From Mucilaginibacter sp. OK098 (GTDB lineage: Bacteria; Bacteroidota; Bacteroidia; Sphingobacteriales; Sphingobacteriaceae), in NCBI RefSeq assembly GCF_900142915.1, contig NZ_FRCM01000001.1:372001-436000 (forward strand): a DNA stretch of 64,000 nucleotides, read 5' to 3'. Under the pieces are notes generated by a model. The model saw nothing but the letters and a program-made list of their open reading frames with translations, did not search any database and was not told the origin of the DNA. Shown here piece by piece: positions 44,707-54,500 of this stretch. Position numbers and translations under genes: made by a program. The first letter of the stretch is position 1; each line of letters begins with the position of its first letter.

Positions 44707-45621
44707 TTAATTTGAAAATTTAAAAGATGCTAAACTGATGTCCTTTTCGTTATGCTCGAAAAACTCGAAACAAGAAAAATATTTATTGATGTGCTTAATC
44801 AGGTTGTTTTTTGAATACCTATAAGAGATCGCCGTGATGATTTCGGTGTCCTTCTCGATCACAAGGTCCGGTGCCAGCTGAAGGTCTTCCAATACTCTGA
44901 ATCCCATTTCTATTCTTTGGTTACGAAATTCAGTGAAATAACTGAGTTGTTCCTGTTCGATCCCCGCCAGTTTTAAGGACAGGTAATTGAAATATTCGGC
45001 GTATTTATCCCGGTAGGGTAGCAGAATCGTTTCTATATTTTTCTTTTTAAAGTATTCAGTTATAATTAGACAGGTTCCGTCATTTCCAGCTAATTGCTTT
45101 AATAATTTCAGGATTTTGTCCGGACGGTAATTATTAAAGGTCAAACCAATAAAAAAAAGTTTTTCCTCGTTCTTGTCATTAACGATAACTTTCGGCAGGT
45201 CTTCGAACAGGGAGTTGATGCGATGGCAGGTTATACCAATCTTATTAATCTCCTTTTCAGTTATGTTAAGGAAGTTCTCACTTACATCTACCGGAAAGTA
45301 GTCAAAGGGAACTCCGGTTTCTTGCAATTGCTTGAGTAGCGGTATTGTTTTGGTAGGCATGCCCGGCCCGAGGTCATAAAAACTCAATTTCCCGGTAAAT
45401 CCCTTTAAAATTTTGTGCTTGTATTTTTCTATAAGGTTTAGCGTGGGATCGTGTAGCAGACTGGAGAACTTGTCCGCTTCGATCATCGTGATGTAAGCCT
45501 GTGACTGGCTTTTATCCAGATAAAGATGGTAAGGCTGATCAAAAATTATTTTATAATGCCCGTTTTTAAAAAGCTTTTTACTTTTCTTCAAATCACCCAG
45601 AATAATATTTGCAGGCTGCAT
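44707..45621 (-). CDS. EgtD-like SAM-dependent methyltransferase
   Basis: This 304-residue protein resembles the histidine-specific methyltransferase family (EgtD/DUF2260). The SAM site is LSFYDLGPGMPTKTIPLLKQL, FDYFPVDVSENFLN supplies the acidic ribose-binding residue, LFFIGLTFNNYRP follows, and ITEYFKKKN resembles a late substrate-pocket strand. Known members trimethylate histidine to hercynine; others modify different amino acids or amines. It is shorter in conserved positions than true EgtD and no other ergothioneine gene is nearby, so the substrate is open. First gene of the three-gene set. Confidence 0.68.
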   Translation of the reverse strand: MQPANIILGDLKKSKKLFKNGHYKIIFDQPYHLYLDKSQSQAYITMIEADKFSSLLHDPTLNLIEKYKHKILKGFTGKLSFYDLGPGMPTKTIPLLKQLQETGVPFDYFPVDVSENFLNITEKEINKIGITCHRINSLFEDLPKVIVNDKNEEKLFFIGLTFNNYRPDKILKLLKQLAGNDGTCLIITEYFKKKNIETILLPYRDKYAEYFNYLSLKLAGIEQEQLSYFTEFRNQRIEMGFRVLEDLQLAPDLVIEKDTEIITAISYRYSKNNLIKHINKYFSCFEFFEHNEKDISLASFKFSN

Positions 45622-45763
45622 GGATCAGGTTTAGATTATTAGGAAATTGTGATAGTATCCTATTAACAGTAAGATAGTTAGTCTTTAGATGATAAAAGGT
45701 TAGCTAAAACTACAATTATTATTTTTCAATCCAAGAAGGAAAATAATATTATTCATTTTTCTA

Positions 45764-46821
45764 TCAAAAATTATTTCGCTGCTCCTTCGCCCAAGCCATC
45801 CATTCCAGAAACTCCGGCGTATGTTCCGCCTTATAAAACAATTCCGCCAGGTATTCATCCAGTACTTTCAATTCCTTCCAGCATTTAGCCTCCTTCAATA
45901 ATTTCTTAAACTTTTTTTTCTTCTTTCTAACCTTTTCGGGTCTAACAGCCGTTTCCTCATCCTCAGCCAACACCTGTTTCACCACCGGTCGCTGTTTCGC
46001 CAATTCCCTTTCTGCCTCCTTCTCTGCCTGTTCCGCCCAGCCTTTTTCCAGCTGTCGCCCCGCCACCTCCATATGGTTAAGGATATCCAGGATCTGGTCT
46101 TCGAGAAATTGTTTACCATCCCGCCATTCCCTTCCCAGGTAGTATTCCATCTTAAAGGCCAGCTTGCCGGTCGGGTCATACAACTGGTGACCGTGCAGCG
46201 TTTCTTTTGGTCTTTTCGTCGTGATCTCCCATAGGCGTACCCGTTGTTCCACCTTGCGCCGGCAGACCAGCGTGTCCCGTCCATCAAACTCGATCCGGTA
46301 ACCGCGCCGCCGCCAGCACTTGACCAAAGTATCCATAATGCGCAGCGCCCGGTTGATATTACCCGGTGAAACCCGGATGTTCAGTTGTTCCAGTTCGGTA
46401 TGAACGGTTCCGAATTCAGGGTTGGGTTTAGTGATCCGCGAACGCAGCGTATGTTCGGCCGTTAGGATCAGTTTATCGGGGTGGATCAACCGGTCCGGTA
46501 CAGCAAAGGACAGTTCCTTTTCACCGGGGAAGAGGATAGGAGGTTCGTGTACCTGCCGGGATTCCCTCAGGTCAGGTGGCGCCGTTTCAGCAGCGGCCAG
46601 TTCGGGTTTAGCTTCAACGGATAGCTCTGTAAGGGAATACGCTCAACGGGCTTCCCGAACTGGATGCGTGACCAATGCCCCACCGGTGGCAAAGGCACCT
46701 CTAGCTTTTTGCACCATTGTTTGATATCCCAGTTGCTCAGGGACAATTCCGCTTCCAGTTTGGATACGGGTTTGCTCCAGATGTGTTCGTAGAGCTCTTC
46801 CCGGCTGAAGGGCGCTTTCAT
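45764..46821 (-). pseudogene. Element-associated DNA-binding-type protein, frameshifted
   Basis: Two frames, 46821-46567 and 46489-45764, form one protein of about 350 residues if one base is added near 46624-46634. The first part (FSREELYEHIWSKPVSKLEAELSLSNWDIKQWCKKLEVPLPP) is an HTH-like start common in plasmid and phage proteins. The second frame stays open upstream of its TTG (VEAKPELAAAETAPPDLRES) and continues into RALRIMDTLVKCWRRRGYRI and a basic coiled tail. The start overlaps the stop of the upstream HTH gene by ATGA. As written it is interrupted; a sequencing error is possible. Confidence 0.7.
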
Positions 46822-47159
46822 CGTTTCCGTGCCTGCTTTGCCAGGTAAGCAACGGCCTGCTGCTCGATCTCGGCTTTGCTGTTGCGTCTTTGGCTGCCCA
46901 TCCATTCATTGATCTCGGAACGTTTCAGGTAGATCCTTTTGCCGCCCGGCCGGTAGGTGGGAAGTTCGCTCTGCATGGTCATTTTATAGAGCGAGGATTT
47001 GGAGATGCCGATGTATTCCGCAGCTTCTTCCATATTGAGCATTTCTTTCAGAACGATCCCATCCTCTTTACCGGTAAGCAACAGGTTTTCCAATCGTTCG
47101 ACCTTTTCGAGCAGCAAGGCCATCATTTCGGGCAATTGTTCAAAGCTGATCTTATCCAT
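46818..47159 (-). CDS. Excisionase-like helix-turn-helix protein
   Basis: This 113-residue protein has a coiled N-terminus (EMMALLLEKVERLENLLL) and an HTH_17 domain (LNMEEAAEYIGISKSSLYKMTMQSELPTYRPGGKRIYLKRSEI). It is a paralogue in layout of the protein encoded at 15794-16198. Such genes regulate or aid excision of Bacteroidota elements. Its position far from the integrase suggests a second, nested or former element near the right end. Confidence 0.75.
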   Translation of the reverse strand: MDKISFEQLPEMMALLLEKVERLENLLLTGKEDGIVLKEMLNMEEAAEYIGISKSSLYKMTMQSELPTYRPGGKRIYLKRSEINEWMGSQRRNSKAEIEQQAVAYLAKQARKR

Positions 47160-47274
47160 TTAGTTTCCGATGTTATCCTTTGATTTCCTGTAAGTTAAAT
47201 TTGGATGATTGTAAAATATTTTTTTTATCATTAGGGCTAATTTTCTTATATTTATTGATAAGACTCTCTAAAAA

Positions 47275-47892
47275 ATGAACGCGGGCGGGCCATACGATCA
47301 TGATGAACAACTTTTGCTGATCCAGTTAAGAAACGGGAACGAACGCGCCTTTACTTACTTCTACGAACGCCACAGCCTTATCATTTACAGGAAGATCAAA
47401 AAAATGGTAAAAGTGGATGTTTTAGCCGATGAGCTGATGCAGGATGTGTTCGTGCGGCTCTGGGATAAGCGGCACCTGATCGACCCGGAAAAGCCTTTAA
47501 AATCTTATCTTTTTTTGATTGCGCAGAACCTGGTGTATGATTTTTACCGCAAGCTGGGCAGGGAAGAGCGTTTGCAGTCGGAGGTGATGAAGGCGTTTAC
47601 GGAAACTTACCTGCATACGGAAGAGGAGGTGTTCGCCAGGGAAACTCAGGACATACTCAATAAGGCGGTGGAACATTTACCGCCGCAGCAACAGCTGGTG
47701 TTCCGGTTATGCAAGCTGGAGGGTAAAACGTATGAGCAGGTGAGCCAGGAGTTGGGGATATCCACCGCGACGATCAATACCCATATTGTCCGGGCGACTA
47801 AGAGTATCAAGGAGTTTATGTTTAATTATAACCATGTGGCCATGCAGGTGCTGCTGGCTTCGGTGATCACGGACCTGGCGAGGAAGCTGTAG
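47275..47892 (+). CDS. ECF sigma-70 factor (FecI-like)
   Basis: This 205-residue protein has the region 2 segment FTYFYERHSLIIYRKIKKMVKVDVLADELMQDVFVRLWDKRH and the region 4 HTH LPPQQQLVFRLCKLEGKTYEQVSQELGISTATINTHIVRATKSI. In Bacteroidota such factors are held by a FecR anti-sigma and released by a TonB-dependent receptor to activate the susCD-type genes. Its FecR partner normally follows directly, but here lies 2.3 kb downstream, beyond a three-gene insert on the other strand. Confidence 0.9.
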   Translation: MNAGGPYDHDEQLLLIQLRNGNERAFTYFYERHSLIIYRKIKKMVKVDVLADELMQDVFVRLWDKRHLIDPEKPLKSYLFLIAQNLVYDFYRKLGREERLQSEVMKAFTETYLHTEEEVFARETQDILNKAVEHLPPQQQLVFRLCKLEGKTYEQVSQELGISTATINTHIVRATKSIKEFMFNYNHVAMQVLLASVITDLARKL

Positions 47893-47907
47893 CTATTTAC
47901 AAAGTCG

Positions 47908-48576
47908 TTAATAACCTAATTCTAAATACTTTTTAAGCAAAATCTTGTAATCGGGATGTTTGACAGGATACTCCTCTGTACTGATCAAGTTATCAGCCTT
48001 ATCGTAAAAGAAGGCTTCGTTTTCGAATTTGTAGATTTTAACCACTAAAAGTTCTGCCTTGTAATCGTTATCAATGACAATACCTTTTTTCAATGACTTG
48101 TTATTTCGCATTATTCTGTTTACGAAGCGCAGAGTATACCGATCGGTACTGGCGACAAATAACATTGCGATATCTAAAAAATCTTCCACGATGGTCAACT
48201 CTGGTTTAATAAATTGGTGCTCAAGGAGATTTCTTTGCTTGTTAACTTTATTTAATATTCTCGGCGCGATGATACCTAATTCTTTAACCAGATCTATTTT
48301 TTTCGGGAAGCCCCAATAGCCTTTTTGTGATGTTTTATAGTATCCAAACGATAAAAGTAATGAATCCAGTTGCCCATCCATCGCACGTTTTGCATTCGAT
48401 AATGCGTTAACCGCCTTGTGGTCATAGGAGCTGGTCAAATCGAATTCAGCGTATTTTATAAATTCTGCAGGGCTAATGTCGAATGGCGTTTCCAACGTGG
48501 ATACATGAGTTTGTGAAAATTTTGTATCCACGTCATCCAGCAGCGTTAATAAATCGGCTATCGTTGTTTGGTTCAT
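47908..48576 (-). CDS. HEPN-like protein of the inserted cassette
   Basis: This 222-residue protein is mostly helical in its first half and contains VNKQRNLLEHQFIKP. The RNLLEH part matches the Rx4H motif of HEPN ribonucleases and lies in a helix preceded by NKV/NKQ residues. The C-terminal half is beta-rich (KAELLVVKIYKFENEAFFYDKAD). It ends 16 bp from the sigma gene, tail to tail, and is the last gene of a three-gene operon with KwaB- and KwaA-like genes. RNase or toxin activity is inferred from the motif only. Confidence 0.5.
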   Translation of the reverse strand: MNQTTIADLLTLLDDVDTKFSQTHVSTLETPFDISPAEFIKYAEFDLTSSYDHKAVNALSNAKRAMDGQLDSLLLSFGYYKTSQKGYWGFPKKIDLVKELGIIAPRILNKVNKQRNLLEHQFIKPELTIVEDFLDIAMLFVASTDRYTLRFVNRIMRNNKSLKKGIVIDNDYKAELLVVKIYKFENEAFFYDKADNLISTEEYPVKHPDYKILLKKYLELGY

Positions 48577-48601
48577 TAAATTTTATTGGGATAAGCTGAA
48601 A

Positions 48602-49420
48602 TTATAAAGGTATTATCGAATTGGCCAGTCTTTTTTGTTTTCCCTGTTCGGTAGTGTAATACCGTTCTTCAATTCCAAAAAGAATTTGTTTCAGTTCTTC
48701 TTCGTTATTAACAGTGAACTGTTCTGACTTTTTATCATAAGTGATTGTATTGCAATATTTTCCTATATACTTAAAAAGACTGCTCTTTTGCTTGGTACTG
48801 TAAGATTTTAAGGTGTCTATTACCATTGCAATGCGCTTCCTGTTCGCTGTTTTGACTTTTGTTGCATCATAGGCTGCATCGAGTTTGAGAAAGGTACTTT
48901 TGAGAAAGTTTTCAGTTTCTGTATCGGTAGCCTCTCGATAAATTACGTCAATACCTTTAAATATTGTTGTTATTGATGAAAGACGTTTAAAATATAAAAC
49001 ATCTAAATTCTGATCATATACTGCATCGGGTGAATTATTTATTACGATGATTAATTTGTCACTCATTAACGTGGGCGCACTACCTGCTTGAAAAAATTTT
49101 TTGTTCAATACCATGCTTGGTGCCATTTTCTGAAAGAAGAATTGTTCATCTTGAACTGAGCATAGAAATTCAATGTCCTTGTATTTATCTTCAGGTAATT
49201 GCGGGTACTCTGTTGAAGAAAAAGGCTTGCCCAGGAAGTCAATGAAAAAGTCTTTTTTCGAGAATTCCCTTATTTCCAGCCATTCTTCTTCTTCTGGTTT
49301 ATATCCCGCTTCATAAGCCCGTGTCTCTGAGAGATCAGGTTGAGAAAAGATTTTTGTATTGGATAAAACCTTTTTATAAGGTCCGTTAACTCCTTTCAAT
49401 TTTGCTATTAAGTGGTCCAT
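48602..49420 (-). CDS. KwaB-like (DUF4868) protein
   Basis: This 272-residue soluble protein resembles DUF4868 in its last third. That region has a basic helix (NRKRIAMVIDTLKSYSTKQ), then ITYDKKSEQFTVNNEEELKQILFGIEERYYTT and a final GKQKRLANSI. The usual pattern is a basic helix, an ion of form DxxxxxFxVxxxxEL and a C-terminal GKxRL. KwaB of the Kiwa system is a DUF4868 protein that acts on phage DNA at the membrane with KwaA. Gene order, with the membrane protein gene 7 bp upstream, fits Kiwa. Confidence 0.55.
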   Translation of the reverse strand: MDHLIAKLKGVNGPYKKVLSNTKIFSQPDLSETRAYEAGYKPEEEEWLEIREFSKKDFFIDFLGKPFSSTEYPQLPEDKYKDIEFLCSVQDEQFFFQKMAPSMVLNKKFFQAGSAPTLMSDKLIIVINNSPDAVYDQNLDVLYFKRLSSITTIFKGIDVIYREATDTETENFLKSTFLKLDAAYDATKVKTANRKRIAMVIDTLKSYSTKQKSSLFKYIGKYCNTITYDKKSEQFTVNNEEELKQILFGIEERYYTTEQGKQKRLANSIIPL

Positions 49421-49427
49421 TTATAAA

Positions 49428-49961
49428 TCAGTTTTTAGAAATAAAAGTGAAATCATTGATGCGTTTCAGATGAGGGCAATCCAAACTGATCGGACTACTA
49501 ATTGTTCGTTTGGAAATAATAAAATTTCGGATAGCGTTCTGTGTAGTTATATAGTAAAATTTATAGCCGAATAATAAAAAGATCGGATTAAAATAAGCGG
49601 TCTGAGACAAAAATGTCATTACAAAGATAATGAGGTACACGAACATAAGCGTAGTGTTATCCGGTACGCTCAAGGCAACGAAGAAATAGCCTAAGTAACT
49701 TGGCAGGAACGAATCGTTGGCTGGTTCAGCAGTTTTGACGCTGAGCAATTCATCATCGTCTAAATTATCAACGATGGCAAGACTGATTGCAGTGAGTATG
49801 ATCGGTAGGGTAATGTAAAGCACATAAGAAATAACGTGAGGTAATTCTTTCAATAACGGATGTAGCGAATTAATTACTGCGCTGGTTTTGATTAAATAAA
49901 CCACTACAATTAATGCAGTGGCATTTACGGTTAAAAATATTCTGTAAAAAAAATTGAGCAT
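49428..49961 (-). CDS. KwaA-like membrane protein
   Basis: This 177-residue protein has four hydrophobic helices: FFYRIFLTVNATALIVVVYL, VISYVLYITLPIILTAISLAI, FLPSYLGYFFVALSV and TLMFVYLIIFVMTFLSQ. The tail NPIFLLFGYKFYYITTQNAIRNFIISK follows. A four-helix membrane protein ending in an LLFGYKFY-type strand upstream of a DUF4868 gene is the layout of KwaA. In Kiwa, KwaA senses phage attachment and recruits KwaB. The gene starts the minus-strand cassette that separates the sigma factor from FecR. Confidence 0.52.
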   Translation of the reverse strand: MLNFFYRIFLTVNATALIVVVYLIKTSAVINSLHPLLKELPHVISYVLYITLPIILTAISLAIVDNLDDDELLSVKTAEPANDSFLPSYLGYFFVALSVPDNTTLMFVYLIIFVMTFLSQTAYFNPIFLLFGYKFYYITTQNAIRNFIISKRTISSPISLDCPHLKRINDFTFISKN

Positions 49962-50172
49962 GAATTAATTAAGGTTTCGGGATATCAACACCAAAGTTAC
50001 TAACTAAAAATAACTTATTGTTATAGAGGTTTTTAATATGCCCTTCTCTTTCTGCCCCATTGTCCGTGGTGGTATATATTAACTTATCAAAAAATAATTA
50101 TTAAGTTTTTTTTCATTCCGTGTCATTGACAGGCTTTGCACAGGCGTAATAGCTTATAAAAGGACCTTTATT

Positions 50173-51345
50173 TTGGCAAAACAAATACAACCGGAATTTT
50201 TATATCGCAGGTATCTTTCAGGAGATTGCACCCCGGAAGAACTGGCGGCCCTGTTCCGTTATTTCGGAACGGCGGATGAAACCGCGCTGCGCGGGCTGAT
50301 CGAAACCGAGTTACAGGCTTCGGAAGAAACTACGGCATCAGTAGCGGAGGAGCAGAAGCTTGCCGTACTTAAAGAACTGATCGATGCGCGTATCCGCCCG
50401 GATGCAGGACGTTATTACCATTTATGGCAGCGGATCGCGGTGGCGGCTTCGGTACTGTTCATTCTTTCAGCGGGCGGGTATTTCCTGTTACATAAACCAA
50501 CGGTGCCTGTACAGGTGGCGGTACTGAAACCGGAAGACCTGTCGCCGATGAATAAGGGGGTTATCCTGACGATGGGCGGCGGTAAGAGGTTGGTATTAAA
50601 TAATAACCATAAAGGCACCATACAGACCGCTGACGGCGCGAAGGCCAGTCAGTCGGACGAAGCCTTAACTTATGAGCAAACCGCATCAGCTGAGCCGGTA
50701 GCCCATACGCTGACCAATAATACGGCTAATAAATACAGCCTGACTTTAGCCGACGGCACCGAAGTGTTCCTGGATGCGGCTTCCTCGATCACTTACCCGG
50801 TGGCCTTTACGGGCAAGCAGCGTAAGGTGAGTGTGACCGGGCAGGTCTATTTAAAGGTAAAACATAATACGGCAATGCCTTTCTATGTAGCGGTCGCTGA
50901 CGAGATCATTGAAGATATTGGTACGGAATTCAATATCAATGCTTACCCGGATGAATCGGCGCTGAAAACAACCCTGGTCGAAGGTGCGGTAAAGGTGAGC
51001 CGGAAACAGCAGGCGATCTTGTTGCAACCGGGAGAGGAAGTGGTCGCTACCAATTCAGCGATGGACCGTAAACCGGCTGACCTGGAAAAGACGCTGGCCT
51101 GGTTACAGGGTAAACAGATTTTTAATAAGGAGCCGCTGGAAAATATCATGAACCGGATCGCGCGCATCTATGATGTGCAGCTGGTTTGGGTGGACCCGGA
51201 AACCAAGAAGATGAAGTTCGGCGGTTCTTTCGACCGGACGAAAAAACTGTCTACGGTGCTGAACTTCCTGCGTAAGGTTGGACCTGATGTTGATTTTGCG
51301 GTGGAGGGAAAAACGGTTAAAATATTTAAGAAGAAACACAAGTAG
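50173..51345 (+). CDS. FecR-family anti-sigma factor
   Basis: This 390-residue protein has a cytosolic N-terminus (YRRYLSGDCTPEELAALFRYFG), one membrane helix (about 88-107), then the FecR domain NKYSLTLADGTEVFLDAASSITYPVAF and FYVAVADEIIEDIGTEFNINAYPDE. A C-terminal FecR_C/DUF4974-like region ends LSTVLNFLRKVG. It binds the sigma factor and passes the receptor signal across the membrane. The start appears to be TTG (LAKQIQPEF); no better ATG was seen, which may reflect loss of the original junction with the sigma gene when the cassette entered. Confidence 0.88.
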   Translation: MAKQIQPEFLYRRYLSGDCTPEELAALFRYFGTADETALRGLIETELQASEETTASVAEEQKLAVLKELIDARIRPDAGRYYHLWQRIAVAASVLFILSAGGYFLLHKPTVPVQVAVLKPEDLSPMNKGVILTMGGGKRLVLNNNHKGTIQTADGAKASQSDEALTYEQTASAEPVAHTLTNNTANKYSLTLADGTEVFLDAASSITYPVAFTGKQRKVSVTGQVYLKVKHNTAMPFYVAVADEIIEDIGTEFNINAYPDESALKTTLVEGAVKVSRKQQAILLQPGEEVVATNSAMDRKPADLEKTLAWLQGKQIFNKEPLENIMNRIARIYDVQLVWVDPETKKMKFGGSFDRTKKLSTVLNFLRKVGPDVDFAVEGKTVKIFKKKHK

Positions 51346-51580
51346 AACCCCATGAACAGATTTATAACTAAATGTTAAACGCTTAAACAAAGGACTATGA
51401 AAAGAATTTTACGCGAATGATGCCGTGAGGCCAGCGTGAAACGGATAAAAAAAACGCATCCCGAATTGAGCCTCGGGACACGTTAACGTCCGGGTCACCA
51501 TTCCTTTCCGGCGGAGCCGGTAAGGGGATAAAAACAATTTGTCAGTCAACAAATAAGTCTAACCCGAACAATTCAAAAGT
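51346..51580 (+). promoter_or_regulatory. susC leader region with short upstream frame and hairpin
   Basis: The 235-bp gap before susC contains a seven-codon open frame MKRILRE (51397-51420) and a bulged hairpin (CCGGC/GCCGG with CCTT/AAGG, 51503-51525). It probably carries the ECF-sigma-dependent promoter and leader of the sus operon; no promoter motif was identified. Confidence 0.4.
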
Positions 51581-54500
51581 ATGAATTTAAATGCAATACG
51601 CATAAGCGGCGGCTATAACTATGTCCCGCGTAAACTCTTTTTAGTCATGAAGATCACTACATTTTTACTGTTGATCTCAGTTCTGACCGTCAGCGCATCC
51701 AGTTATGCGCAGAAAATCACCCTGAATGAGAAAAAGGCCGGCCTCGATGAGGTGTTGGCGAAGATCCGCCAGCAAAGCGGTTATGATGTTATTTATAGTA
51801 ATGATGTGCTGGAGAAGAGCACGCCGGTAACGATTAAGGTTTCTAATGTGAATTTGGAAGATGCGCTGAAAGCCAGTTTGCTGAACCAGCCGCTGACGTA
51901 TGAGATTGAGGAAAAAACGATACTGATCAAAATGAAAGAACCATCTTTCATGGATAAGGTGAAGGATGTTTTGGCTTTAATTGATGTGCATGGCCGTGTG
52001 GTCGATGAAAAAGGCAACCCACTCCCTGGCGTAACGGTAAAACTGAAAGACGAAAGCCAGGCAATGGCTACAGATAAAGGCGGATATTTCACATTAAAAA
52101 GCGTCAATGAAAATGCTGTTATCGTCATATCATCAATTGGGTATCTTACCAAAGAAATTAGAGCTTCCGCCGAACTGGGAACGATCTCGCTCGAAGTCAG
52201 CAGCTCACAATTAGACGCAGTACAGGTTATTGCCTACGGCACCACTTCTAAAAGATTCTCAACAAGTAACATTGGGAGCATAATAGCTGAAGATATCCAA
52301 AAACAACCGGTGGGGAATTTAGCGCTAGCCTTGCAAGGAAGAATACCTGGTTTATATATTCAGCAAAATAGCGGAAATACCATTGGAAATGTGAGGATGT
52401 CAGTCCAAGGGAAAAATAGTTTACTTAATGGCAGCGATCCATTTTATGTCGTAGATGGCGTACCCTATCCCAATAACAACAACTCTGGCTTGGAAGGGGG
52501 AATTACTGCCGGAGGTGGCAATAGCACGCTTAATTTTCTTAATCCCGCGGATATCGAAAGTGTAGAGATTTTGAAAGATGCTGATGCAACGGCCATCTAT
52601 GGCTCCAGAGCGGCCAACGGTGCTATTTTAATTACGACAAAACGCGGCAAAGCTGGAGAAACGAAGGTCGATTTAAATATGCAAAGTGGCTGGGGCAAAA
52701 TTACTAAAAGAACTTACGATTTAATGAATACGGAACAGTATGTAGCCTTACGAAAAGAAGCCATCAAAAATGGAGGCGCTACAATATCTAGTACAGATTA
52801 CGATGTAAACGGCATTTGGGATCAAAGCCGCAACACCGACTGGCAAAAAGAGCTGGCTGGTGGTACAGCGTATTTCACCAATCTAAATGCAGCTATCTCT
52901 GGAGGAAATGAAAACACGCAGTTCAGGGCCGGGGCTGGCTATACTCGGCAAACAACAGTTTATCCTGGCGATTTTTCAAATTATAAAAACAATGTACTTC
53001 TAAGCGTCAATCACCATTCTACCAATCAAAAATTCACATTCAATCTTTCAGGCAATTACTTACAAGATGAAAATAATATATCAACAGGTGATTTGTTTCA
53101 GGTGGCGCTAACTTTAGCACCAGATGCACCTGCGCTCTTTAATCGAGATGGCAGTATCAATTGGTCACCACTTCCAACTAATCCAGATGTGTATACTTTT
53201 AACAATCCGGCAAAAGTGGTGTTAAATGAATATAGAGCACAAACCAGCAATCTGATCGCCAACTCCAATATAGGATATAAAATTTTGCCTGGTTTAGAAT
53301 TTAAAACGAATTTAGGTTATAATAAGTTGGAAGCAAATGTTGAAAATCTTATTCCCATAACATATTATAAACCAGATGGATACAAATCACGGGGTGCGGC
53401 TTTTGGTACCAATACTATCGCTTCCTGGATTATAGAACCACAATTAACTTATAGCCAGCAATTTAGTTTTGGTCATGTAGAAGGCTTATTAGGCAGTACC
53501 TTTCAGCAAAGCAAAACAAATTTATTGAATCAAAACGCTTCAGGGTTTAATAACGATGCGCAATTGGAAAACATTGGTGCTGCGTCAACAATAACGGTTG
53601 TAAATACAGTTCAAAGTTTATATCGATATAGTGCAATATTTGGACGTATCAATTATCGATTGAAAGATCGCTATATAATTAACTTGTCGGCTCGCAGAGA
53701 TGGCAGTAGCCGATTTGGTTCTGCAAACATGCTTAATAGTTTTTATTCGGCAGCAGGCGCCTGGATTTTTAGCGAAGAGCCGATCATGAAATTTACCAAT
53801 AACTTTTTAAGCTTTGGTAAACTTCATGCGAGTTATGGAACAACCGGTAACGACCAAATTGGTGACTATAATTTTTTGAGTTTATATAACAATCAAAATT
53901 ATTCCCCCAATTACCAAAATACAACTGGACTAATCCCTGCTGGTTTAAGTAACCCGTATTTGCAGTGGGAAGAAACTAAAAAGTTAAATATAGGCTTGGA
54001 TCTTGGTTTCTTTACTAATCAATTTTTCCTAAATGTCAATTATTTCAGGAATCGGTCGTCTAATCAACTCGTATCGTCACCTTTACCAATAACAACAGGA
54101 TTTACAAGTATTCGACAAAATTTACCTGCGACTGTTCAGAACACAGGGTGGGAGTTAACCCTTGACGCGACTCCCTATAAAAACGGAAAATTCAATTGGC
54201 AAATTTCAGCAAACTTCACATTACCTAAAAATAAACTCATTGCCTTTCCCAATCTTGAAAAATCCAGCTTTGCAAGTCTTTTCGTTGTCGGACAGTCGAT
54301 TACAATTACAAAGGCATATAAATTCGAAGGCGTAAATCCACAAACCGGGTTTTATCAATTTCTAACAGCTGACGGTAAGTTAGTTTCTAATCCAAGTTCT
54401 CTAAATGACAAAACTCAACTATTATCCACAGATCCTAAATGGTATGGCGGGATTTCCAATAGATTTAGCTATAAAGGTTTTGAGTTGAGTTTTTTACTAC

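Larger units (their letters stand above)
13832..47159. mobile_element. Integrative and mobilizable element carrying a defence island (right end uncertain)
   Basis: From the mnmE 3' end onward the window holds a tyrosine integrase, excisionase-like HTH proteins, an oriT-like region, relaxosome, relaxase and coupling-protein genes, then defence cargo, an EgtD-like cassette and further element-type genes up to about 47.2 kb. No type IV secretion channel genes were seen, so the element is mobilizable rather than self-transmissible unless they lie beyond the window. The right boundary given is a guess: the last clearly element-like gene ends there, and the Sus locus beyond could be chromosomal or additional cargo. 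Confidence 0.7.

Noticed and set aside
47160-47274. Right end of the element in the gap before the sigma gene
   Set aside because: No copy of the mnmE-end sequence is present in this gap, so the boundary cannot be set here.
49352-49366. TTTTGTATTGGATAA as a right attachment site
   Set aside because: Only a partial match to the mnmE end and inside the KwaB-like coding sequence; likely chance.
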